Shown: in pieces, positions 50,331 to 60,884 of the stretch | How positions within the stretch are numbered: the stretch's first letter is position 1 | Layout: the number at the start of each line of letters is the position of its first letter | NCBI GenBank assembly: GCA_035235625.1 | Contig: CP141144.1 | Span: 46,994,014 to 47,058,013 of the forward strand | Origin: Saururus chinensis | Lineage: Eukaryota; Streptophyta; Magnoliopsida; Piperales; Saururaceae | Reading direction: 5' to 3' | Length of the DNA stretch: 64,000 nucleotides | Translations under genes and position numbers: made by a program | The notes under the pieces: model-generated | The model's database searches: none | What the model saw: only the letters and a program-made list of their open reading frames with translations | Told to the model about the DNA's origin: nothing

Positions 50331-52743
50331 GGGAATTAATGAAATATAGCCCAATTAGTTAGCATTGGCTTAACTTCAAATTAGGAACCCTAATCCCCAT
50401 AATTATAAAAAGGGCTTCCTAGGGTTCAATTGGAGGAGGCTTTTGGGCCAAAGAGTGGAGATGCTAGAGTTTTCCGATGAGTCTGGTAGCAACAGCAGTG
50501 GGGAGGAGAATTCATGAAGATCGGAGCCTTCTCAAGGTAAGATTATCAAATAACAACTTTATTTAGAGTTAATTCCATTAGGGATGCCCTAATTTGAGAA
50601 TAAGTATTGAAACTTTAGTGTTATGCTAATACTCTTACGTTAAATAATTGAGGACGAGGGGTTTAAGAGAGGTCAACGGGTATTGGCTGGCCAATTGCCT
50701 ACTACCAATATCTGGCATTTGCTTGCTGGCCTTTCCACTTTTCGCTCCTTTTTGCTATAACAGAGCATTTGCAACCTACGCCGACGATGAGTAGCTGCTA
50801 CCGTAGTTCTTCCTCCAATTCTTTTCACTCGGAGGAATTTGCACCACCCAATGCTGGAGGAGGGTTGCCGCCACCATTGTCCCGTTCATCCTCTTTCCAT
50901 TAATAGTAAGCTGAGAAATTGAAGGGACAGTGGTTGGCAGTAAAGACATCTTGGCCGGTGACGGGACCTGGGCTCCCGGACTTGTCGTGCGACAACTATT
51001 CAATTGAGCAAGCCTGTTGTTGGGCCTTGATAGGTGGCCGACAACCGCCATGGGAAAATCACAAAGAAGGAAAAAAAGTCCTTTGGCTCCTGCCAGCCAC
51101 CGGCCAGCGGCTCGCCCAGGACCATCGGAATTGCCTTGCTCTCGCCCTGCCATGGCAGCTAGAGGTGGCACTGCCAGAGGCCAAGATGCCTCTGGCCAGC
51201 TACGGATCGTCAGGCCTAGGACCGGGTTGGGTAATCCGACTAGATTTGGTCCGGTCCTAGTCTGGTCCAACTAAAAAAAAGATATATCTAAATTAGGTAT
51301 GGTTCAGTGAGTTAAAATAGTTAGAAAAATTCAAAAAAAATTACAAATGACCATGAGAGCATGTAGAATATCTTGACCAATTTTAGCCTAGGGAAAAATC
51401 CTAGAGGCTATGGAATGGCCTATTTACCCTTGTAGTTGAATTGTAGTGTGATATTCGATTACCCGACTTAGGGGCTCCGGTTGAAGGGCCTATGGGTGGA
51501 CTTAAAAATTTAAAAAAATTATAATGAGTGGTGCATGTGTACCCTAATCATAGACCAATTAAGAAGATGGATAAAAATCTCAATAAATAGATAACTAACT
51601 ATTTTACCCCTAGGGTTAAGGTAAAATCGTTAAATGAACCGGGGTCGGTTCAAGGGGTTTACGACCATGTTAAATGGCAAGAAAATTACCTTAGGTCCAT
51701 AACATTAAGGAAAACCCTGAGATTAGTTTTGGTCCTTTTGGACACATTAGGGTTCAGGGACCGGCCCGCATTTGCGTGAATGGAATTAATGAGACAATTT
51801 GATACTGGAACATCTTAAGAGGTCTAAGACTTAATTGAGAATAGAGAGGACCCTGTCACTCCAGTTAGGTCTTTATGGGCTAGGTTGCTTCATGGTGGAT
51901 TTCAGCGCCGCACTATATGGATGGTTCCCTTTAGAGGAAGGTCCATAGTGGTTGTATCATTTGTCATTTAGGTTGACATTTGATGAGTTTGTATGTCTTT
52001 GGGATTAGACAGGGATATTAATTATCGAACAATGGTTCGAGAGATAATTAATAATATTGTTTGATATTGCTTGTTTAATTAGAACAAATGGAACGATTAA
52101 AGGACTTGCATAAAATGTAGGTTAGTTGAAAATACTTAAAGCATTGCATATGTGATATTATGCTTCTTAAGATATTGTAGTTTATAGGCAGAACTGCGTT
52201 TGAATCAGATCTTGTTGGAAACATTGGAGATGTTGTCTAATAAGTATGCAGGTAACTAGTATCAGGTGAAGTTGTCCCGATCCAAAAAATATTAATTAAT
52301 ACTTTTATTCTTTTAAAAATGCTCATCAAAGCAACGGAGATGTTTTGTTGTTGTTTGGTCTTATTGGTTGCAGGTTCTTTAGATGAGGACGTAGCGAGAT
52401 TAGAACTTCGATGGGCAATTGAGGACAACATTGCACTAGTGGGACCTAGTTTATTACTTCTACAATTTTGTTAGTAATTATAATTACTAGAGTGAGAGCC
52501 AATTTTATTTAGTTATTTATTTTCGGACAAATGATAGACTTATACATAGTGGGTTAACTTGCTATTTATCGAATTTTAACAAGTGTAATAATATCATATG
52601 TTTTGATATTTGTATTTGTGAACCCCAGTTATTGTGACTTAGATAATTAATCGAATTATTTTTTTTGTATTTAAGAAAAAAAATTCGTCGTGATTTATCT
52701 TATGTCTTTTTTTAAAAGGGTTTTAAAAATCCAAGTTGTGACA
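50331..52743 (+). repeat. Gypsy-type LTR or LTR-bounded sequence ending GTGACA
   Basis: The end is TTTTTAAAATCCAAGTTGTGACA-like (about 52721-52743). A TATA-like ATTATAAAAAGG at about 50401-50412, followed by a leader-like stretch with AGGTAAG, gives + orientation. The 50776-51270 part is GC-rich with open frames on both strands and no recognisable protein. The left boundary is unclear, so it may be one LTR of about 2.4 kb or a mosaic. Confidence 0.45.
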
Positions 52744-53490
52744 TTAAGTGATTTCATCCCACAACCATAGCTGTGTCACAAAATATGATAAAAGTTATTA
52801 AAAAAATTAAACAATTATACGTGCAAAAATATTTGAAGTTATGAATTCATTTACCTGAAGAAGGATCAGACAACCTTCAATCCCGAGATCATGGCCTGGC
52901 ATGCTCTCTCTAACTCTTGGTATAAAAATGCAAGAGTAGCACTGCCCCATGAATAAGCACCCACCATGTCGAAGTCTGCAAGGAGGGAGAGATATGCTGC
53001 ATGTACATGGCTACTCGTAGTATCCACCAATATCATGGCCCCAAGTAAATGTAATAAATAAGCCTGTGCATGCTGCTCAATAACTATCTCCGTAGCATCC
53101 ACTGGGAGCTCACGAAACTCGCCTAAGAGCCATTGAAGGCTCACTCGGCTACCATGCAACACTGTAATTGGAGGAGCTCTACCAAGGAGTCTGCCTAATA
53201 AGTCTAAATGACCTCCTCCTATTGTGCCCATCACAGGAGCTCCATCGATGCGAAGTTTTAAAAGAACTGCCACATCCATAAGAGTGATGGTCATCTCTCC
53301 ATAGGGCAGGTGAAACGTCTGCGTCTCCCTCCTTCATCTCTCAACGAGAGTTGTCAATAAAGGTCAATTGAGACAGATGTACTATAGATGAATGAAATAT
53401 CTAAATCTTGCTCGCTTGATACACGGTAACATATACTCATCTACGGGCCAATGGCGGAGATATCTAAAATGTTTGGTGTACTCAAGGCGC

Positions 53491-54922
53491 TGATAAGTAT
53501 GAAATCTATATCTATTTTATATGCTTTTTTACCTTATTTGCTAGTATAGATTAGGTTAATTTAGAGTTAATTATGGTTTATTTAGATTAAGATAGATATT
53601 AGTATTTTAGTTTAATTATTAATAATTTTGTAGTTATTAGTTGTTTAGACATGTATTTAAACCAAGATGGAATTGTAGTTACTTTCTACATGTCTAAAGT
53701 ATGATATTTTATATTTTGTAGGAAAAGTGTGCTTATTGAGGTACTTGGACAATTTTTGAAATAGTTCAAAATAGTCTTGACATGCTTTAAAGTGATTTGG
53801 ACAACTTTTCGGAGTTATAAACAAGTTGGAAATGAATATGGACATGAAGAAAAGTTTAATGAACAGAATATGGACTGTCCAGAAAAATTGTCCAGATTGC
53901 AGAAACACTGTAGCCGTTCGAACGGGGTCACTTACCGTTCGATCGGGATAACGTGAATTCAGACAAAAATACAGTTCAAGCGTTCAAACGGGCAAGCAAG
54001 GCATTCGAACGGCATAACGTGCAGTTTCCTTGTTTGACCCAAATTCCAATCCTTTTCATATTGGACTTCTTCCTACGGATCTTATGCCTATAAAAAGACA
54101 TATTTGGCTTAAAATTAGAGGATTCCAGTAGATTTTCTAGAGAGAAAAATGAGAAGAAGATGGAAGAGAAGCCAAAGCTTTCAATAGAGATTCAAGTGCT
54201 TTCTTCTACAATGGAAGGCTAGACTTTTCTTTTACTTAGGAGTTGATGAAGCTATAGATAAGTTTCAGTTTTCTTTTCTTTTTAATTTAGATCTTAGTTG
54301 TGAATGATGACAATTGTATGATATGAATTTTCTTTTTAATGGAAGAACTTTTAATGTTTATTCAATTCTATGTTGATTTATTGTCTTGTAGATGATAGAT
54401 TGATGTGGTTTTAATATTTTCATCGATTCTAATTTCTGTGATTTAGATGAGATGTTCATACAATAGTTTTAATGTTCAGATAATTAATGACTTGGATGAG
54501 TTATACTAAGATTAGACGGGTCATGCCTATAGCTAGTTTAGTGTAGATGATCCGTGCTATTGTCGAAGATAGTTCATGCCATGGAATTTAATTAATGATT
54601 CTTTCTAAAGGAATTTTAGCTTGTAGTTGAGAATACTTGTTCATGTTCACACTAGATTTAGATTAAAAGTTAAGGAATTGTTATGGTTCTATAGTGGATT
54701 CAATTTCCTAAGTAAATTCCATCATATTAATCTCTTGCTTTTAAACTAGTTGATTTCTTTCTTTTGCTTAATTTAAGTTTAAGTTTGTTTTAATTTTCAA
54801 TCAGCAAATTCCTCTTTAGATTTAGTGATAATCCATCCGTCCCTGAGGTTCGACAACCCTTAAATACTTATCCTAGTACAATTACCTTGTACACTTGCAA
54901 AGGGTTTAATTATAAACGATCA
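53491..54922 (+). repeat. Solo LTR (1432 bp), TSD GGCGC, in the PMD exon
   Basis: Starts TGATAAGTATG and ends AAACGATCA. GGCGC is exact at 53486-53490 and 54923-54927. CTATAAAAAG at 54088-54097 gives + orientation. The TGATAAG start and the GGTTCGACAACCC block near 54848 resemble Athila/Tat-type LTRs (inference). Removing it and one GGCGC restores an open PMD reading across the site. The palindrome module lies just upstream of the TATA box. Confidence 0.9.
53911..54045 (+). repeat. Palindrome-rich module in LTR (copy in 53491-54922)
   Basis: Reads TGTAGCCGTTCGAACGGGG, TACCGTTCGATCGGG, a spacer with CAGACAAAAATACAGTT, then GCGTTCAAACGGGC and GGCATTCGAACGGC, ending in GCAGTTTCC and TTGACCC. 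Motif order, spacer and closing words match the module at 48603-48740, although the LTR families differ and the orientation relative to the host LTR is opposite. Confidence 0.6.
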
Positions 54923-55187
54923 GGCGCCCAGGGTCTTATAATAAATTTTAAAATTATAATCCAATGTAATTTATAATCCAAAAAAATGAAACAAATTTTA
55001 TAAAGAATTATCATACCTTTCCTCGCCAAATAGAAGCTGACCTATGCGATTCTTGCTGTACAAGTATTGTATCATCAATTAGGCTTGACCCATAAAAAGG
55101 CTTCACATGATCTGTGGAGAATTAAGATTGTTATGAACATATAATCATACCTAAAATAGAGAATAAATAAAAAGATTGATTATATAT

Positions 55188-57890
55188 TTACCAATCCACA
55201 GGAGGGTTTTTACATGATTTACTATTATGCCCACTTTGTTTACACCTCCCACATTTATACCCTCCTCTACCATCTCTCTCCATAGTCATACCGTCCATTG
55301 TATTCCTAATGCGAATGGACCGTGGGCTATTGGGTTGTCTTGTTGCTCTCGGAGGGAATAACACATAAGGTATATCCCTCTCCCAATACTCTCGACCATG
55401 AGGATGATAGAATTGTGCCAAGTACACATTTTTGTAAGTTGTAGATGTGTAACAAAGTCCTACTTGTATTGGCTCTTGCCGCTTTCCCTACACTGTAATA
55501 AGATGCGAGCAAGGATACAAATAGACCTGAGGGATATTGCATGTACAAGTATGAACCCTCGTATTCACCCAACCTTTCGTCCACGAATTGACATCACTTC
55601 GTAGTCATTGCTGTTGATCTTATTAACTATATACTCCCTAATTTTTCTTGTTTGTTCTCTAATTATCGCTTCCACTCTGGGAGTATATGGGGTGGCCATG
55701 GCAAATGTGGCAGAAGATTGTTTAACGAAAAATTTTACTACCCGATAAAAAATAGCTGACACTAAAGCCTGCATGGGTAATCCTTGTGCCCCCTTCAAGA
55801 TGTTATTTAAACTTTCAGCCATATTTGTAGTCGTCATGCCAAATCTCCTAAAACTATCGTGAGTAGGAGACCATTGTGTAGGATGCAATTCTCCTCCTAA
55901 GAGGAGATGTTTTGCCCTAGCACTCTCTTAACCAATCAAGTCCATTTTAGCATCAAACTTTTTTACCATAAGTGAACAAGTTGTTGCTCCAATTAAGTCC
56001 GTCCGTGTTTCATTTTTAAACTCCTTAAAATTTTCCTTTATGTGACGAATGCAATAACGATGGTAGTATATAGGCTCGGGAAGAACCTCAAGCATGGCCT
56101 TCTAAAGTCCCTTATGTTGATCTAAAATAACTACAATATTTGGCAAGCCCATCAGTACATGATCCCTCAGTTCACTTAAGAACCATGTCCAATTGTCTCC
56201 ATCTTCCTTTCTGACTATCCTGAATGCTATAGGAAATAACTCATTGTTTTCATCTGTTGTTGTTACAGCCATAAGAGCTCTGGGTACCGGCCATACAAGT
56301 GAGTGACGTCAACACCAATCACTAGGATGCAATGTTGAAACTTCGCTATAGACGACTCAAATGCTCAAAACAACCGCTTAAAACTCCTACACGTGCCACC
56401 ATCTGGTCAAGTTACTTCATCATACTCTAAGTTTAGTAGGTGCCGGGATTCACTTCCTGCACTGCCCTAAGGTACATTGGCAACAACTTATATGATTCCA
56501 CCCAATCCCCATAAATGACCTTTATAAAACCATATTCCTTGCTGCCCATGCTTTCCTATAAGATATGTCAACATGAAACCTCTCCTTCATTCTTTGAATA
56601 ATATCACCTGGTGTGAGAATTGATTCGGCTTGGATAGCTAGCATTATGACCTTCGAAACAAATGATACATTGCACTGCCTATGATATGTGCTATGCTGGG
56701 CATTCCGACATATGTGGTCACCTCTACGTCTTCAATTTAAAGTACCCTCCACCCCGTTTTATTGAGTCGTCAACTCTCAAAGGCAAGTACTATCAATGCA
56801 CTTCACTGTATACTTTAAAAAATTTGTGCGTACAACCTTGCATTCAACATGATTTTTAATGAAAAACTCATGCAAGGGTGTAACAAATGCTTCTTTATTC
56901 TTAAAGATGCACCTAACATATAACTCATCTTTGTTTTGTTGGTCCATATCCATGGTAGAATTAACTGCCGCATCTATCTCCTCATCTGTGATTTGTGCAT
57001 AGAGTGGCTCTTAGTCATACTATGACGGCTCTTTATCATCCACATTCATATCATTTGTGGCAATTGAATTGTCTACTGCATCATTCCCCTCGTCGTCAAC
57101 CATCTATTGAGCGCTTTCTTCACCTTTGACCTCTTCTTCGTTCATGTCAAAATCTTCTCCACTTGCTTTGCAATATTATCTTCACATTCATTTGCCTCAT
57201 TTCTATCAATATCTTCATCGTGGACATAAGCTCCCCTACAAATGAACATCGCATATGTATTAAATTTCATATGACTTAACCCCTTCAAAGCCTAAAAATG
57301 TTATATTCATTTATGAATATATATTTCACCTTTGATTGGATTGTCCAACATCTGTATGTCCAACACCTGTGTAGGGGTAGTGAATGCTCATCAAACTTTG
57401 AGTTCCATACTATGCACCGCCTTGAGACATTTGAAAGCTAAATGGCTCGTGTGCATGCGATGTGTACCTTCCATATTACACACAAAATTCAAAATTTAAC
57501 GTCCAATATTTCATTGACAATTATAAGATTCAAATAGGATTCATAACTTAATAAACCTTACCTCCAATTAGGTCCACTTCCATCGTCATTAGGGGCAGAC
57601 AACCTAGGACGTTCATTTTAAGCTACTGTCATGGATAAATTTCCTTCTTCATCATCTAGTGGCATCTGCATATGCCTTTTATTATTCACATTTCTTTTAA
57701 AGCTCATGTGTGAGCTCTTATGAGAGATCATGTGTGAACTACTTCGTCTTTCACTAGGCACTCGGGCCTCTTTTTTGAGAAATAACTTAAAATAAATTAT
57801 GTGAGCCGAATGGTGAAACATAAAACTCATTGATGCATCATCATTTATACATATTAGTTCCATTCTCAATCTATATGTTAGGTTATTATA
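55188..57890 (-). pseudogene. Mutator-like (MuDR) transposase gene
   Basis: A decayed MULE transposase on the minus strand. From the start: RMELICINDDASMSFMFHH (about 57869), an acidic stretch (about 57000-57220), the DNA-binding region with LYVRCIFKNKEAFVTPLHEF and LKYTVKCI (near 56850-56940), the transposase core with GVDVTHLYGRYP (near 56300, first Asp), RIVRKEDGDNWTWFLSELRD and IVVILDQHKG (near 56120, second Asp), TNMAESLNNILKG (near 55830), and a final zinc knuckle CGRCKQSGHNSKSC (55205-55255). Many stops lie between. GTAAAT at 55186 after DW could be a splice donor leading into the PMD exon at 55111. Transposase would cut and move the element. Confidence 0.85.
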
Positions 57891-59637
57891 TTTTATAGTA
57901 ATTTTTCATCTTCTTCAATCCCACCCAACTTTGTTAGCTACTTGTATCTCAAATTCATCAAATGTAGATGGTTTCTTAATTAATAATCATTCTGTGCATT
58001 CGTCATAGTTAAGTAAAAAACTAACCATTGTTTCTGCCATCTTTATTCACTTAATTCATCAACAATAAATTACATTAATAATGGATTCATCAATTGTCTC
58101 AAAATAACTACTTTACTTAACGAAACATGAGATTATCAATTCAACACTTATAAATATCAGCCAAAAAACATATGCAATACCAAACAATAAAATACTAAAC
58201 TACACATTTCACTCTAATTATCAATCAATCAAAACTCAACAAATGTAACCAATTTTCTATCTTGGAAGAAAAAGAAAACCTAGCAATTATTAACTAAATC
58301 ACCATTTCAAAGAAATCCCACAAGAACCTAGGTAATTAGGGGGAAAAAGTCACATACCTGAGATTTAGCTGACTGAGCTTAGGACTTGGCCAGATATATG
58401 CCTAACGGTCAAAATTTCCTCCTAAACGTTAGCATCAAGGCTCCTAAATGTTAGAATCAAATAATCTAAATAAAATGTGATAATTGAGGAACATGTAGGT
58501 ATTGTTTAAGCACAATCGAAAAAAACAAGTTTAACATGCGCTATCAAACTATTGTTTCTCCTAAACACATCAAAGAAGAAAGTGGATATTATGGCTCTCT
58601 CCAATTAACAAACTAAAGCGTGTGAAATGAAATGGCAACACACACTGATCCAGTTGTCTAGACTCCAAACAGGAATGACATTTCAAAAGAACTGTATCAA
58701 AGGTTAAGATTTAAGGCACAATCACAATTTCATATTGTTAGCGCTAACTTAAATTATTATTTTTAACTCTAACACAAATCAATGCAAAAAAGAATTTTTT
58801 CTAAAATATACATCATTAGATGAAGGCTATGGGAACAATTACAACAAGAACTGAAAAGATTATACCTTTGATAGATCCGGAAGACGCCATTTCCCAAAAT
58901 CAACCAACCAAAGCCCGAAATTGAAATTAGGGCAAAGGATACCGGCAGAATTAGGGAAAGCGAACTTGAAACATGATGGAGGATAGGATCTGGGAGGACA
59001 AAGGACACTGGAGGACGGGATTTGGGTGGTGGTGCTCAAACACGATGCACGACGACAGGGTGAAAAGGGAAACGAGCACAGTGCAAAAGAAGCGTAGGCG
59101 CAGGACGAACTAGAGTAGCATCGGTTCTAAAACAATTCAATTTCACCGTTTAAAAGGACAAAATCATCTTCGGCTTGCACAGATAAGAGGTCAAGTTGAC
59201 AAGTATAGCGATTTTGTTCTTCAGAACTAAAGGTAATTTCGTCATTTTAAAGGATAAAATGTATTAACCCGATTTTATCTTTTAGAAGTACAAAATCCTG
59301 ATTTTGTTATCCAAATGACGAAATCACGTAAACTTGTTTTTAAGAAAAAGTCACACAAGTGCCATTACTTGGCCAAAGCCTTACGCAGAAAAAATCATTA
59401 CCACTTTAAAAAATATTTTCCAAAGTAGGTTAATTTAGTAAATATATTTTTTAAAATTATTATTAAATATTTTTTTATAACTATTAATATAAGATAAAAA
59501 AATATAAAAATAAAATTAACATATATAAAAAATAAATAAATAAATAAATAAATATATATATATATATATATTAAAATAAATTTATTTTAATTTATTTTAA
59601 AAAACGAAACAGAGCTATTAATAAACCGGAGCTGAAG
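57891..59637. other. Region between Mutator gene and START gene
   Basis: No supported gene. The left part is probably the promoter side of the Mutator-like element; its terminal inverted repeat was not located. At 59450-59600 there is AT-rich sequence with (AAAT)n and (AT)n (about 59553-59571) and a MITE-like ACTATTAATATAAG edge. The START gene promoter would be in the last few hundred bases. Confidence 0.4.
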
Positions 59638-59709
59638 ATGGCCGATGATCTTATTTCCCACGAGTCTTATATTTCCCTCCGCCATTCTCTCTCTTTCTCC
59701 GAGCCTTAG
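59638..59709 (+). other. Upstream ORF in START gene leader
   Basis: An ATG at 59638 opens 23 codons ending TAG at 59707-59709. A second short upstream frame (ATGATCTTATCT, nine codons) begins near 59738. Both precede the main ATG at 59827, so translation of the START protein could be dampened if the transcript includes them. The transcription start is not known. Confidence 0.4.
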
Positions 59710-59826
59710 CAGAGGAATCCCATCCCCGGCTGCCTGATGATCTTATCTGCTCCGCCATTTCCGTGAGCCGTACGACAATTCCCCCACACCCTCGAAACCG
59801 CCTTATCCGATGTTGGATCGCCCGCC

Positions 59827-60756
59827 ATGGACTCCACCTTCCCCGCCGACCTCGCCGGAGGCCTCCTCGCGCTCCCGGAGTCGGCCCTCTCCCTCCTCCT
59901 CGCCCTGATCCCCTACTGGCTCGCCGCCCTCGCCGGCCTCCTCATCGGTTGGTCCTGGCGCCCCCGCTGGGCCCCTGCCCCTGCCCTCCTCCTCCTCGCC
60001 GCCCGCGGCCGATGCCGCCTCGTCTTGACCGTCCCGCCCGGCCTCGGCGCCCGCCGCCTCTGGCTCGGCCTCACTGCTCTCTCCTTCTTCTCCCTCCTCA
60101 ACCGCATCTTCAGGCGCCTCAAGCCTTCGTCCCCCAAGTCCGCCACTGTCCAGTTGGGCCAGCCGCAGCCGTCGGAATTGTTGGTTGATGATGGCTTTGG
60201 AGCTGATAGGTAGCCGGAATTTCCCTCTCTTTTACTCTTCTTTCTTTGTACTTTTGATTGACATTTCCGAATGTGAATTCTTTTATGAATAGTTTTGTAA
60301 GAATTCCCGCCAATGTGAATGTCTTCGAAAATTTGTCTTTCTGGTGGTCCGAAAAAAGTGATTTTTGTTGGATTACTTCCCTTATACTCATTTGGGCGTC
60401 CCTTCTACTAGCGTTGGTTTTTTTCCATGTCGGAAAAAAGGAACATAACAGCTGATGTGTTGATGTAATTGCAGATTTAAAAAACACTATATAGGGCACT
60501 TTTTCTGTCCATTTTGTTTGGATATCATGAATTTATGAAGTGCTAGACGCATAATAAAGTATTGAGCTTAAATGGTTGCCTCTGCTTTTCTTTCAGCTTA
60601 TTATCTGATGAAGATGAGCAACCAGGAATTGCAGACTCAGATTTGCACACATTGATTTCGTACATTGAGGAAAAGGATGGTGGTCCATCATGGCAGTTGC
60701 TGATGGAAGAATCCACTGCTACATTAACGTACCAAGCATGGAGACGTGATTCAGAG
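59827..60756 (+). CDS. START-domain lipid-transfer protein, first two exons
   Basis: Exon 1 is 59827-60209 and exon 2 is 60597-60756, joined in a serine codon; the second exon ends GAG|GTAAGC in phase 0. The 181 residues comprise a hydrophobic N-terminal region with one or two likely membrane spans (LLALIPYWLAALAGLLIGW, then LGLTALSFFSLLNRIF), an acidic linker LLSDEDEQPGIADSDL, and the start of a START domain: LISYIEEKDGGPSWQLLMEE, STATLTYQAWRRDSE. This matches plant membrane-anchored START proteins (polyketide cyclase/lipid transport superfamily), thought to bind lipids. The ATG has a good context (GCCATGG). The rest of the domain is not in the window: a Reina-like element begins in the next intron at about 60885 and runs past the end. 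Whether the gene continues beyond it cannot be seen. Confidence 0.82.
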
Positions 60757-60884
60757 GTAAGCAATGTATTCTATTTGTGTTTTTATCTAACGTAGGCCTC
60801 TATTTGTATTGGTTGTACATGAATATTGCTACTAGGGTGCTTTTTATAATTTCAATGACAGTTTAATAAGAATGCTAAAAGAAT

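Larger units (their letters stand above)
52744..55111 (-). pseudogene. Plant Mobile Domain (PMD) gene, split by a solo LTR
   Basis: PMD proteins (MAIN/MAIL family) are plant nuclear proteins also found within transposons. Exons read on the minus strand: 55111-55017 (KPFYGSSLIDDTILVQQESH, RSASIWRGK); a main exon running from about 54942 through the solo LTR to 52855; and the start of a last exon at 52770 (LWLWDEIT), cut off by the LTR at 52743. Main-exon motifs: GRLEYTKHFRYLRHWPVDEY, LTTLVER, TFHLPYGEMTITLMDVAVLL, RAYLLHLLG-like QAYLLHLLGAMILVD and YSWGSATLAFLYQEL. Breaks: a stop after FRYFIHL, TGA for Trp at 53334-53336 and a frameshift before CLILLQ. Orientation and proximity suggest it belonged to the Mutator-like element to its right. 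Confidence 0.8.

Noticed and set aside
50776-51270. 164-codon minus-strand and 113-codon plus-strand frames
   Set aside because: They overlap each other in a GC-rich LTR-like region and contain no recognisable domain.
49985-52743. A single DNA transposon with 165-300-bp terminal inverted repeats
   Set aside because: The flanking bases give no target duplication, and the arms look like LTR 3' ends with a promoter-like box in between; kept only as an alternative in the findings.
53911-54045. Heat-shock elements in the LTR palindromes
   Set aside because: The heat-shock core is TTC-NN-GAA; the motifs here are TTCGAA with no spacer, or TTCGATCG, so they do not match.
59763-60188. 141-codon Pro/Arg-rich frame over the START gene's first exon
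   Set aside because: It starts at a GTG, overlaps the START reading frame in another phase, and is a product of GC-rich codon use.
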